DNA from: Pararge aegeria
Lineage: Eukaryota > Arthropoda > Insecta > Lepidoptera > Nymphalidae
NCBI RefSeq assembly: GCF_905163445.1
Contig: NC_053200.1
Span: forward strand, 6,138,001-6,202,000
Direction of reading: 5' to 3'
Length of the DNA stretch: 64,000 bases
The position numbers and the translations under genes were made by a program. This document shows positions 34,345 to 45,546 of the stretch, piece after piece. The notes beneath the pieces are model-generated. The model saw nothing but the letters and a program-made list of their open reading frames with translations. It made no database searches and was not told where the DNA came from. Positions within the stretch are counted from its first letter, which is position 1; every line of letters begins with the position of its first letter.

Positions 34345-34560
34345 AGCATCCTATAAACGCCCATTGCTAGACTAAAGGCCTCTCCCAACGGAAGGGTTTG
34401 CTCATAATCACCACGCTGGGCAACGGGTTGATGATTGCAGTAGATGGTTGAAGTGGCACAAAGCACGCTGCTGTCCGTTCTCCATAATATTCCCTTAGTC
34501 ACCTCGTATGACAACTGCGGGAAGATAAGGGGCAGTGACAACTGTAATCTGATCATCCGT
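34345..34560 (+). repeat. dispersed repeat (CTCCCAACGGAAGGG type)
   Basis: CTAGACTAAAGGCCTCTCCC, TGCTCATAATCACCACGCTG and TTGATGATTGCAGTAGATGG. Homologous in layout to 5160-5262. Confidence 0.5.
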
Positions 34561-35953
34561 CACCACGCGGCATACAAACATCATCAGAATCACACGGCAC
34601 TTCACCTTAATACAATGTAATATTTGTGATAGAAATCGTAATCGCCTCTATGCGAGCAGCTTTTATGGACCGTAATCAAATAGAAACTTGTAATGAAAGA
34701 TGTCGTGTACGCTCAACTCGTTTGGTATGCAAAGCAAATAGAAGCGGTAATAAAATATTGAACATTAAGTTGTTAACGTCGATGGAAATATCACAGATGC
34801 GAAAGCGTGATTCGAAATATCGAGGACTCGTGTTAAATGGACTTCTAAGGAGAGCGAAGATAAACAATCAAATTAGGTCTCTAAGCTTGATTTCATTGCT
34901 TTTTAAAACATTTGAATGTAAACTGAGAAAATATTACGTTCAAGGATAAAGAAAAAAAAAAATTAAAAAAAACAGGTTTTTATAATCAAAATAATAAAGG
35001 TATTGATCCAGCGGCCATAGGAAACAACGAAGCGTAATACCTCCTTTTGCAACAGGTTTTTTGGAAAGAACTTGTACTTTTGTATTTTCATTCCACATTG
35101 TTTTACGTGAGAAACAACAATGAAAACTTTTTTTTTAAATTAATAGTGATTTTGACGCAAATGGACTATGGAACGAATGATCGCCCGCCGAACTTGTTTT
35201 CTTAGAAATATTTCTGTTTTGGCTTTTAATTCTACATTCTGCAGATGTTGTATTGCGTACTGCACTACAAATAAAACAAAAAAGATTTTTAAGCTTCTAG
35301 CGTCCTTCTCCGAATTTCTTCTTTATTCCTTTAAACAGAGTAAGTTTTTCTTGGTACATTTAATCACACATACCAGCGAAATAATCTCAGATTACTTGGT
35401 CTACATAAAGTAGATTTGAAAACCTTCGTCTGTTTGTAATCGGTTAAAAATTAACACCGATCGAGTAGATGCTCCTGCAGGACGTGATGAGAAGGTTCTC
35501 GCACACTCGATCCCTGGAACATTTATTAGCGGGATCAGTCACGACGAGCTTTGTCCACACATTAGCAGAATTAGCACCAGGAACCCTACCGGCATATTTA
35601 CATAGACCGGCATACGTATTTGCCTAGATATCTACATATATCTGGTGTTTCTCGAACCTATTGCGACATCCATTTGTGCAATGTATTGTTGACGTCAAAG
35701 GGAAATCTGCCTTTGTGTTTGCGTAACCGAGGAATTGTACAAGATGCTTGTTTTTATTGTAAACTAACTTATGTTACATTCACATACGTAGTTTCATCAA
35801 CAATTCATAATCACTTTCAAAAAAGGGGGAGAATATCAATTCGAAAGATATGGTTTGTTTTGGGATATATATATATTTGTTAAAGTCGCAGTGAAAACGA
35901 TTGGAAGTTAGGACAGTGTACAATCATTTTGTAAATAGTTTAACTTCATAATT
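34561..35953. other. no gene recognised
   Basis: A 107-codon plus frame at 34626-34949 has no motif I know and poor codon structure. Nothing else stands out. Confidence 0.5.
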
Positions 35954-36150
35954 GACGGCCGATTGGCGCAGTTTGCAGCGACCCTGCTTTCTGAGTCCAA
36001 GGCCGTGGGTTCGATTCCCACAACTGGAAAATGTATGTGTTGTTCATAAAAATATTCATCAGTCACCTCAGTACCCACAACACACAAGCTACGCTTACTT
36101 TGGGGCTAGATGGCGGTGTGTGCGTTGTCGTAGTATATAAAAAAATAATG
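35954..36150 (+). mobile_element. tRNA-headed SINE (type 1), internal deletion
   Basis: The head is GACGGCCGATTGGCGCAGTT with an A-box-like TGGCGCAGTTTG, then a B box GGTTCGATTCCCA (36008-36020). The body is shortened and ends GGGGCTAGATGGCGGTGTGT and GTCGTAGTATA with an A-rich tail. It is not a functional tRNA. Confidence 0.85.
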
Positions 36151-36840
36151 GTGTACTCAAAATACGCAATTTTAACGTCTGTTTATTTATATTGATAAGT
36201 TTTTGTTACGATGGGACAATGTCCGCTTTATTGTGGAATTATAAGAAAGAAGACATTGAAATGGCGCTAGAATAAAATGAGACAAAGGAGGACATAAAAC
36301 GATAACGCACAGATGGACAGTTCTTAACCATGTCACAAAGTTGCTGTATTAACTGCCGCGGTAACATTAACATTAGCGAACATAAAATAACCGCCAATAA
36401 GTCGAAGCTCGCATCAAAATCTCGACAAAGCAACAGGTTCTGGGCTCTACAAATACACCATGTTTACATTACGATCCTGGGGCTTCATTTAATAATTCTC
36501 GGGAACTAAAAGCCTTTGAACATTTCATCAGATGACCCTCGCTGTTTGCACACACTCCTGCCTCGAGATGCTAATGTGGACACAAGGACTTGTATCGCCG
36601 ATCGGCCTCCGATGCTTTTATTGTTAGCTATCCTTTCCAATAGCTCGGCTTCTTCTATTTCACTGTTGTCCTTCACTGTTCAATCTTCAGTGATATCTTG
36701 TTTAAACATTCCATCCATTAGTTTTTGTTCGATCACTTTTTTATTAGCTCTCACATTTCAAAAACAATCCTTTAGTTCAATTTGTTTTATTTGAAATATA
36801 ATTGATGCAACCAAAGCAACCTGTAGGTAATAAATGGACA

Positions 36841-36901
36841 AAGAAAGTAAAATGTCAAAGCCAATTCCAAGCCAGTTTGGCTTTGACATTTTGGCTTTCT
36901 T
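36841..36901. repeat. 24-bp hairpin stem, 12-nt loop
   Basis: AAGAAAG, a 1x2 bulge, then a 16-bp perfect stem (AAAATGTCAAAGCCAA with its mirror) around the loop 36865-36876. The stem length resembles a miRNA duplex but there is no lower stem. Confidence 0.9.
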
Positions 36902-37148
36902 CATCTATTGTAACGTTTTCACAGACACTTTGAAAATATTCCTAGGCTGTACTTTTTTCATAGTTGTGAGACGATGGTCGACGACGATAATTATACATGT
37001 TCGTGAGCTTTTTTTATTGTATTCAATATGCGGGACTTTTATTTGTACGTGTCAGTGACATCGTTAGTCACTGTATTAAACCAAACTACAATTAAGTCTT
37101 CAACTTTTTTTATAAATTTTAAAGAATCCCTATTTACGAGAATTTTAC

Positions 37149-37404
37149 AGCTGTGATAGCCTAGTGGTTCGGACTTTGGCTACACTTCCGAGGAGCGAAT
37201 CCTTGAACGCACCTCCTCTTCTAAGTTATGTGCGTTTTAAGAAATTAAAAGATCACTAGCTTTAACGATGAAGGAAAACATAGTGAGGAACCCTGCATTC
37301 CTGGGATTTGTCTATAATATTCTCAAAGGCGTGTGGAGTCCACCAATCCGCACTGGTCCAGCTCATTCTGGGAGGCGACCCGTGCCCTGTAGTGGGCCGT
37401 GAAT
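37149..37404 (+). mobile_element. type 2 SINE, near full length
   Basis: The head has A-box-like GTGATAGCCTAGTGGTTCGG and a decayed B box GAGCGAATCCTTGAACGCAC. The body follows: TTATGTGCGTTTTAAGAAAT, TGAAGGAAAACATAGTGAGG, CCACCAATCCGCACTGGTCC, GTGCCCTGTAGTGGGCCG. The GATGAT tail is missing, replaced by the adjoining type 1 SINE. Confidence 0.85.
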
Positions 37405-37640
37405 ATAAACATAAATAATATACTACAATACACGCATCGCAATCCAGCCTTAAAGTAAGCGTAGCTTGTGTTATTCCTACTAAGATAGCTGATGAATATT
37501 TTTATAGAAATAATACACATAAATACTTCTAATATACAGATAAACACAGACACTGAAAAAAAATTCCAGCTGTGGGAAACGAACCCACAGCCTTAGATGC
37601 AGAAAGCAGGGTCGCTGCCCACTGTGCCAACCGGCTGTCT
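37405..37640 (-). mobile_element. tRNA-headed SINE (type 1)
   Basis: Minus-oriented, with tail-side AATAATATACTACAATACAC and a head ending GTGCCAACCGGCTGTC. The B box has decayed to GTGGGAAACGAACCCA on the plus strand. It directly abuts the 3' end of a GATGAT-tailed SINE (37149-37404). Confidence 0.82.
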
Positions 37641-37916
37641 TAAGGTAATGGAGAATACGAGAATTTTAAACTTTCCTATTCTAAGAAACCTATACAATAG
37701 ACACGTTAATATAGAGTTTTTTATGTTACCATCTAGAATGATATTAAAACAACTCCAAAACCTTATTGTTAATGAAAATAAATCCCGTATGTTAAACTAG
37801 GATGTAAATAATACGTTTAATAAAGCACACTAAGAAAGCCAGGAAGCTACTAAGCACTATTCAAAATGAGCCAAGTGTTTGAGCAAAACAAAAGGTGATA
37901 AGGAGAGGTAAATAAC

Positions 37917-38068
37917 CTGACCCATTGACGGCGTGACGCCGACTCCGGCACACATCACAGCCGACTGAGCTAACTCATGCTTAACAGCTGTTTGACGCTT
38001 CGAATACTTCGCTAAAATATTTTTAGCATCAATTATGTCCCGACTATTGGGCTCTTTTAAACACATGA
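37917..38068 (-). CDS. candidate upstream coding exon with in-frame ATG (unverified, possibly retn)
   Basis: On the minus strand a pyrimidine-containing acceptor (CCACACTTCAG, AG at 38070-38069) is followed by TC and an ATG (38066-38064). A 50-codon open stretch, MCLKEPNSRDIIDAKNIL through GVGVTPSMGQ, then reaches CAG|GTTATT (GT at 37916-37915). The last 60 bases are GC-rich with codon-like composition, unlike the flanks. The coding part is exactly 150 bp, so it ends in phase 0 and would join the phase-0 exon at 25818 in frame. The donor GTTATT is weak and I do not recognise the peptide. It could instead be a decayed coding remnant or chance. No function is assigned beyond a possible N-terminus of the retn product. 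Confidence 0.28.
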
Positions 38069-39039
38069 CTGAAGTGTGGAAATACGTTCATAAATGATAT
38101 GGTCGCGACTGGTAGCTATTGAAATATACGAACGTCTGCGTGAATTCGTTCTACTATTTCTTAATAGATATTCACTGATGCCATACCGAGTCCAACTTGA
38201 ATTCGGCCTTTTAATTTTATTCAAAATACCGCAGCAGCGGTAACTAAAAAGAGATCGTGTCGCTTATTGTAATGATAATTATTTTAGAAAACAAAAAAAC
38301 TAGAAAGCGGTCGGTCAAAGATACCTATTTGTTAATTATTGTCACCAAAATGGTGGATGCTATTGTAAATGATTCAAGATGGCGGAGTGACAAATCGCCG
38401 GGTTTCGTGTACATTCCGTTTGATTGACGCGTGCCAGATACCGGTGTTAATATACCTTTATACATATTTATTTATGCGTAGAAAGCGCAAATAGAGGTGA
38501 GTTCTTCAGAATTAAGATTTAGATAAATTGCTTTACTAACTGATGACGCAAGATCAGTGAGATGTAATTACCCATAGAGGCATAGGTATCATAGTACATC
38601 AGGCGCCATAAAACTCACCTACTAGTGAGGTGAGGGCGAGTGAGTCACCTACACCACCAAGTCTTAATACTAATAGGTGTATCACACTTGTGCGTCTGTG
38701 TCTGTGATGTTTTCTGTGGTCCTCCTAACCTAATACACGGTGACTTGGGAAAAACTAAAAGGAGCAGCCGAAATATCGAAAAAAATTAAATTTGTAATTT
38801 TAAACGGGAATTACAACTGTATACAATACTTATTTATCCTACACCGTACCGTCATCAAACTGTAGAGGTAAGAACATCTCACAGCATCTAAAACAGCATC
38901 AATTAATGAAGTACGCAGGAACATCGGTCCAAGGCTATTAACACAATATTGGACATTCGAAAATATCGAAATCGTTGAGACAATTTCGAAGCGTAGCAAC
39001 GCGATGCGATTCAATATTGACATTTCTCACGAGTGACAC

Positions 39040-39260
39040 CATGTCATCGGCGGACGCGGCTCGTGACACACCTCATAGATGCCTTGCTGGGCCTTTTTCC
39101 TTCCGCTTTTCACACAAATAGGTAATAATCGATCGTTTTTATTGCGTCTAAGGCCGCGCCCGCGCCGCCTTTAGGGTGATAGTTCGAGGAACATTTTAAA
39201 ATGTAGCACGTCGTGAAGCGAAGCCAGTCTCAAGTCCACGTCGCGCCTCGCTAAGTGGAC
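39040..39260. promoter_or_regulatory. GC/CpG-rich patch, possible promoter or conserved element
   Basis: About 220 bp clearly richer in G+C and CpG than the surroundings (for example GCCGCGCCCGCGCCGCC near 39152 and CACGTCGCGCCTCGC near 39238), with no open frame of note. It lies about 1 kb upstream, in minus-strand terms, of the candidate exon at 37917-38068. A promoter or 5' UTR exon is a guess from position and composition. Confidence 0.25.
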
Positions 39261-40694
39261 TGTCAAATTGAAAATGTAACATTGCTTACATAAAAAATAT
39301 TTTCAAAAAACCAACATTATAGAAAAAAGTTATAGTATCTCAAGTATTTTAAAGTGTTTTTACATAATAGTTATATTTTTGGGGTTTCATCATCATCATT
39401 CTCAGTCTTTTTACTGCCTCCTCTACCTAATACTACCGATACTCCGATACGAGTTAGTAGGGTTCCTGCCCAACTGACCTTTGATTACTATTTGAAACTT
39501 ATTATCACGGTGAATCTTCTGTCGACGCGATCCAAGAATCTTTGAGAAATCGGAACAAAATGAAGTACCACTATTTAGAGAGAATCGAGATTCGTATTTT
39601 TGTAAGTTATTTTATTAAGAAATACCTACGTTTTCGATCGAGCGAAATTCGATCAAATGACACATTGCATATATATGTTGTAAAACATGAATTGTCGTGT
39701 AAACTCCGAGACCCCTTTTGTTTACTTAACTCAGGTTCCGTAAACTGTAAATAATCATCATTGTATAAAAAGCCTTTGTGATTCTCGGATATTTGAACTG
39801 AGTCATTATGAAGACAAAATCACAAATTCGCGAAACCATAGAGACTTCGTTTGCTTTTTCGAATAAGGAATAAGGATATTTGTTTTTTTATTTGGGCCAT
39901 CAAGAGTATATAGAGTCAATTGTTCATTAATCAAGTTAAGTACCCATATTTTATGTCTTTAAACGACAACTTACCTTAAGCCAGTACGTCGTCAACACCC
40001 AATGAATTACATCTCATATTCTATAAAATAATTGAATGTTACCCTATAAAATAATTGTTGACAGAAAATTTAAGTTTTTTATCAATTTTATAAAAATAAA
40101 CATTGCTTGTTATGTTTATGAGTGGCGAAAGCATAGTGGATGTGGTTTTCTCTGTAGTTGTATAAAAGATGAGCAACTTATGCAACTTCCTTAGGGAAAT
40201 GTAGCGATGACGCGCTAAGACTTATCTGATGTACTTTAGTATGAATTTCATCAAATTATACGAACCAGCGAACGAAATGTTTATTTACGTTCGCTGATAC
40301 GAACAACCAACCAAAAATATTTAGGCTCGAATTGTAGCCGGTACCGCAACTGACATACTTTTGGACAAGGATTATGTATCCGTATGTCTCCAAGAAACTT
40401 AATTTTCTACGCGTATATCCCATCACATTGCAAATTATTAGATGTAGAACATCATCGATAACATAAAGATTTATCTCAATGTTTTTTCGTCAAGAGGTAT
40501 TTTACAATTAGCTATTTACATTGTTGTTGACTTCGGAAAGACAATGGCGACCGCGTATCGTTAAAGGTTACGCAGTTTAATTACTAAGGTTTGTGGTGTA
40601 GTAAAGCTGGACCAGGAAACTGATGCGCTAACCGCAGGTAGGTCGCCTGCCTGACGAAATGAGCACCACTTTGTAACCGCACCTTCGTATCATA

Positions 40695-41132
40695 TCATCT
40701 CATCAACGCATTACCGGCCAAGAGAGCAAGAGTCTCCCATGCTGGACCAGTGCAGATTTGTGGACTCCCAGTTGCGTTTATAGAGGGTATGCAGATGATA
40801 TAAAATAAAGAAAATCTCCAGTACGAGTTATAAATACTTAAGAGTAGGTTTTTTATAACTCGTACTGCAGATTTTCTTCATTTTATATCATCTGTATATC
40901 CTGTGCATACCGTCTATGCACGCCACTGTGGACTCCACACACCTTTGAGAACATTATGTAGAAGTCTCAGTCATGCGGGTTTCCTTATGATGTTTTCTTT
41001 CACCGTTGAAGCAAGTGATATTTTAATTACTTAAAACGCACCTAACTTAGAAAAGTTAGAGATGCGTGCTGGGATTCGAACTCGGCGCTCCGAAAGTGAA
41101 GTTGAGCCCCTTCCAAATGCGCTATTACCGCT
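40695..41132 (-). mobile_element. type 2 SINE interrupted by a hAT MITE
   Basis: The tail side ACGCATTACCGGCCAAGAG to GATTTGTGGACTCC and the remainder (TGGACTCCACACACC to the tRNA-like head GTGCTGGGATTCGAACTCGG, plus-strand B-box complement near 41068) flank the MITE at 40769-40928. It runs head-to-head with 41235-41440. Confidence 0.87.
40769..40928. mobile_element. hAT-type MITE, 160 bp, perfect 8-bp TSD
   Basis: It begins CAGTTGCGTTTATAGAGGGT and ends with the complement of CAGTGGCGTGCATAGACGGT. Long subterminal inverted repeats (GATATAAAATAAAGAAAATC, TCCAGTACGAGTTATAAA and mirror) fold the whole element. TGGACTCC is duplicated at 40761-40768 and 40929-40936. The empty site is known because other type 2 SINE copies read straight through. 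Confidence 0.93.
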
Positions 41133-41234
41133 TCCTAGTGTAAAAGCTAACTTAGTTTCAATATTCAAAAATTTCAGTAAAATTCCTTCAATCGTTAATG
41201 TAAATTTTCAAGGAAATAAACTTAACTTCCTACT

Positions 41235-41440
41235 CGGCTTCAATTTCGAGAGGCCGAGTTCGACTATTCTAAGTTGAGTTAAGTCTTTAACTGCGTTCTA
41301 AGCAATTCAAATATCACTTGGTGAAGGAAAACATCGTGAAGAAACCTTCACTCCAGAGAGTTCTCCATAATATTCTCAAAGGTGTGTGAAGTCCACCAAT
41401 CCGTGCTGGGTCAGCGTGGTGGACTGTGCTTAAATTTATG
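41235..41440 (+). mobile_element. type 2 SINE, partial
   Basis: GGCTTCAATTTCGAGAGGCC, GAGTTCGACTATTCTAAGTT, TATCACTTGGTGAAGGAAAA, CACCAATCCGTGCTGGGTCA, GCGTGGTGGACTGTG. It lacks the tail. Confidence 0.75.
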
Positions 41441-42357
41441 CCTACCCACTTACCTACTAAGTTATGAATTAAATATACAAGTTATATGTTTTGGTTAGGC
41501 ATTCGTTTAATACTAAACATTTATTTATTACCGAAATAAAAAGCCAAGCATTTAAATAATGAGTTGTCCAATATGATCCTCCGGAGCATTTCGTTATCGA
41601 TCAAACAGATGTCGGCCCGGTAGGCATGTATTGTCGCGTATCGACAATCGACGTCATTAATTAAATTCGAGTGAGTTGACGGATATCGATTCGACATCTG
41701 ACATTGCGCGTGTATAACATATTTTATCGACTAGATATAGAATCGGTGTATTACTCTGACCTTCTGATATCTCCTTTGCAAGTTAAGTTAGCAGTACACA
41801 ACTAACGGCTTAATTTACCATTAATATATTACACTTACAAAAAACCTAAGTCTTGATTTTTATTAAAGTACTGTTTGTGTACAAACAGCACAGCTAGTCC
41901 ATTTCGAAAGAAGGCTAAGAAATACCTATCTATCTGTGTAAATATGGCCGTTACCGCTGCGACAGAAGTGAAAAAAAAAACAAAATTATGCATTAAAAGT
42001 GCTAAGTAACATTTCTAAACTGATTGTAGTAAACAGTTATGAAGCCCACAAATTTTCAAATTTAGAATATTTATATCATGTCAATGTCGTGCCCGTGGGC
42101 ATTTATTATTGCCGTATCGATAAATAATCGACATCATTCATTTAAACCGAAAAGTGACGGATATCGATACTGTAAGTGACATGTGCACATGTAACATTGT
42201 TTAAGACATCGAATGACTATATATTCGGTTGCATATATTAAGAACATCTTTGTTAGTCGATACTTTTAATAGAGCTAACTTTTTGCTTATGTAAATAGTC
42301 TAAACTTCCATTCCATTCACGAAGACCGATGCATATAATATAGCCTTTCTTGACAAG

Positions 42358-42640
42358 CTCTCTGGCGCAATGGTGGGCGCTGTGGTTCCGGGTTCGATTC
42401 CCGGCGGGCGAAATTAGATTTTTTTATTTTCAGAATATTCTATGGTCTGGTCTGGTGGGAGGCTTCGATCGTGGGAAATTAACACCATATCGACAAAGAC
42501 ATGCTGCTTATCTGTTAAGCGCTCCGGTACGATGTCGCATAGAAACCGATTATGGGTAAGAGTTAAACATAAACTATGGCAGTTTATGTTAAACCCCTAC
42601 CGCTAAAAAGTGATATAGCAATCAAGGGCTAACTCGTAGT
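42358..42640 (+). mobile_element. tRNA-derived SINE (type 3)
   Basis: The head has an A-box-like TGGCGCAATGG (42363-42373) and B box GGTTCGATTCC (42391-42401). The body reads GTCTGGTGGGAGGCTTCG, GACAAAGACATGCTGCTTAT, GCGCTCCGGTACGATGTCGC and AATCAAGGGCTAACTCGTAG. A diverged minus copy is at 13862-14100. It is not a functional tRNA because the cloverleaf is incomplete. Confidence 0.78.
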
Positions 42641-43777
42641 GGAATAAAAAAACCCTTATTAGAACCCCTTTTGTACCTTTTACAATCTAGGTACAAACAG
42701 GGCTTCAAATAAGTAAGATGGGTTTGATATTTAAGTGTGTACCTACTAGACGCATAAATCTAACGAGAAAAAAAATCCTGAACTTGCGCACTCTAGTAGG
42801 TATAGGTATTTATACACAACAACAACCTAAAGCAAACGTTATTGGTAAAATATATGTAATACCTTTGGATTTCTTAGTTCAGTGGTCAGGATTCCAATGA
42901 TTTATTTCTACGTGTTTTCAATAATAAAGATTATTCAATTACTTTTCCTTTTTCTCTTTCTACCTGCTACTAAAAAGAAGTAACGGTAAATAAATGACCT
43001 CTACTTACATCGATAACACTGTTAAGGTTACAAATTAATCTGTAATACGTATCTCAACCAGACCTTGTGTTACTAATTAAGTTGCTCGAAAATAAAACAC
43101 GCGCATAATGTATGTATTTTACTCGCTACAAAAAGAAGACAGCATCCATATATTTTTGTTCGATTTCTGTATATTTTACGTTCGCCTAAGAAATGTCACC
43201 CATCAGGGCAAACATTCAAAATCAATAAGAACCCTTCCCGATAGATCAAATAAAGTCACGATTGAAATAAAGAAAAACAAAAAACTCGTTTAAATCGACC
43301 CTTAGGACTTTAAGGGCCAGCGCAGACGACATAAGTCCTTAAGATCATAACAAGGCCGGATTTGATTTTAGTACCGATGCTATGTTATAATTTGCAATTA
43401 ATTTAGCTAGCTTTAAAAAAATCTTAATTTCAACGATTATCACCTACACATGGAAAAATGTTTTTTTGCTAGTTTTTGCCACAGAAATACCAACTAAACA
43501 TTTTAAATTACGTGTGCGCTTTATTGCTGTAATTGTAAAACATTAGCTTACTAATTACTTGGATAAAATCAGGCATCATCAGGCATGGAAAGCTAAGCTG
43601 TATTTGCTACAGTCCGCCAGGGAGGCTATCAATATCCCACAATCTCGCACGAAGCGATTTGGATCGTCTTTTCTTATATGCTTGGCTGGAGTTTGGGACG
43701 CCCTTCAAACTTCTGTGTTTCCTAATTCTTACAATCTGTTTTAACTTCAAAACAAGAGTGTATAGGCATCTTCCAGG

Positions 43778-43873
43778 CAGTTCCAGAAGATTTTCGACCA
43801 GGGTATGCATAAAGTAATATAAAATAATTTGGGTATGCAGTGCTTTTGCACATGTATGCAGTGCACGCAACTG
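43778..43873 (-). mobile_element. hAT-type MITE, short copy with near-perfect TSD
   Basis: The plus strand begins CAGTTCCAGAAG, contains ACCAGGGTATGCATAAAG and ATGCAGTGCTTTTGCACATG, and ends GTGCACGCAACTG. The flanking octamers are CTTCCAGG (43770-43777) and CTTCTAGG (43874-43881). Confidence 0.75.
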
Positions 43874-44849
43874 CTTCTAGGCAAACGCGTCCCATTTTAG
43901 GCCACATCTGCACTTTCAGGTGAGATTGTGGTATTACCGTTAAAAATTAAAAATTAAAGTAAACACCGCAAAATAATTGTGCTAATCATGCGTCTGTATC
44001 AGCCTTTGAAGGTTAAAGTTTAAAAAAATAATGATTGAGTCAGAAGTATTCACATAAATAGCTATAATGTGATTTGATGGAACCCGAGCAATCTGTCAAC
44101 CATCATTGTATTATGTTAATAAATAGGTTTATTCACTTCCAATAGGGTTGCCGACGGAGATTAAAATCGTTACGAATATTAATAAAAAAATAAAAATAGT
44201 TAGAAAATCCAAAAGTCCACGCCTCATAATCTCATTCTAACAACAAAATTGAAATTATTTGTAAATTTGTAAAAGTATTTATTAAATAATAATCAAACTA
44301 CACCTAACTATACCGTGAAAATTAATAGTAATATTTATAGTGAATATTAATTTCCTCAAAACACTGAAGCCTATAAAAAAACCAACTCGATAAGTGATGT
44401 ATTTCGCTCGTTATAGTGACCACAAGATACGGGATCCGCACATACACGGATGTCTAAGACAGAAGTTTTTTAAACAATTTTTTTAATTAGTTTTAAAAAT
44501 AGAAACAAATTTAAAAATATCATGAGTGTAAAAATTGTGTTTTTTCACAACATTTGTCTATTTATATTCACATATAAAAGCAATAAAGAATAAAAAAGTG
44601 ACATTTTAAGTTGGAGAATCACTCGGTGTTCGTAAACTGAGAGTAATACCCACCTCAACGCTTCGCTTATGAGGCGTGCAATAAAAAAAAGGAGATATTT
44701 CGTGGAGACCCAGTTCAATCCCCGGCACGCCCCCTAACTTCATCCCCTCTAACTTTTCAAAATTGTGAGCGTTTTTAAACTTAAGTGAAAATATCACTTT
44801 GTTGGTTCGTGTTATTTATGAATTACACCTTACAGATTCTCCCGATTTT

Positions 44850-44886
44850 CACGGAGTATAGCAAATTAAGCTTAATTTTCATAATT
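44850..44886. mobile_element. fragment of palindromic MITE
   Basis: TTTTCACGGAGTATAGCAAA and TTAAGCTTAATTTTCATAAT match the right half of the hairpin element at 5761-5905. Confidence 0.5.
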
Positions 44887-45289
44887 TATTTAACTGGTCT
44901 TACGATATGTCCCTGCAGCTTATTTCCAGCTTATGTCCCAGTCGCGAGCGTGTGTAGTAATAAAATATAAGGCCCTACTTATTTTATTCACCTAAGGCTG
45001 TTTACCAACTTTCTATTAAGATAGATATGATTCAAGATCCAACCTGAAAAGAAATGAAAGTCACATTCAAATTCCTAATTTCAGATATTCATATTATTAG
45101 TTCTTTCTGTGAGTTTGTGCATAACAATTTTACGGGTCACTCTAACATAGCCACTAAAAACTCTTTGTTAGCTTATATGCCGAACTCTTTGTCCAGTTAG
45201 CAATTTGCTTCAGCTCGCGTCACATGAACTAGACGATAGCTAAAGTGTTTTGTTTCTACTCTATTCAGGCACCATCATCTTCATCAACA

Positions 45290-45412
45290 AGTCGCTCAAA
45301 CGAGTCGCTAGGAGCTGCTAGTAACAAGCGACTCAGGACCGATTTTAAAACTCTTGACAAAACCTATTTTCAACAGTGGCAGTCAATCGGTGAGATGATG
45401 ATGATGATGATG
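45290..45412 (+). mobile_element. LINE 3' end, degraded, with GATGAT tail
   Basis: AACGAGTCGCTAGGAGCTGC, TTTTAAAACTCTTGACAAAA, CAACAGTGGCAGTCAATCGG (QQWQSIG in the sister frame) and GATGATGATGATGATGACGA correspond to the last 120 bp of the 974-1399 family. Confidence 0.7.
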
Positions 45413-45546
45413 ACGATCACGTGTTAGTAATGACAACCGGGATCCGACGCGATGGCTCAACGTGCTTCAGGGGGATACTCCGGCGAAAACACTTGTAACC
45501 TTTTGCCGCTAAGCAGTACGAGTATTTCGTCTAAGAAATAATAAAT

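Larger units (their letters stand above)
25819..37916 (-). other. possible upstream retn intron (depends on candidate exon)
   Basis: If the candidate exon at 37917 is real, this is a roughly 12.1-kb intron with consensus AG at its 3' end and a weak GT donor at its 5' end. It contains several SINEs, a chimeric LINE/repeat junction and two hairpins listed separately. No further convincing exon was seen inside. Confidence 0.25.

Noticed and set aside
42358..42410. Possible tRNA gene
   Set aside because: It has A- and B-box-like motifs but no complete cloverleaf or acceptor stem, and is followed by a SINE body. The same applies to the heads at 35954, 56358 and 61158.
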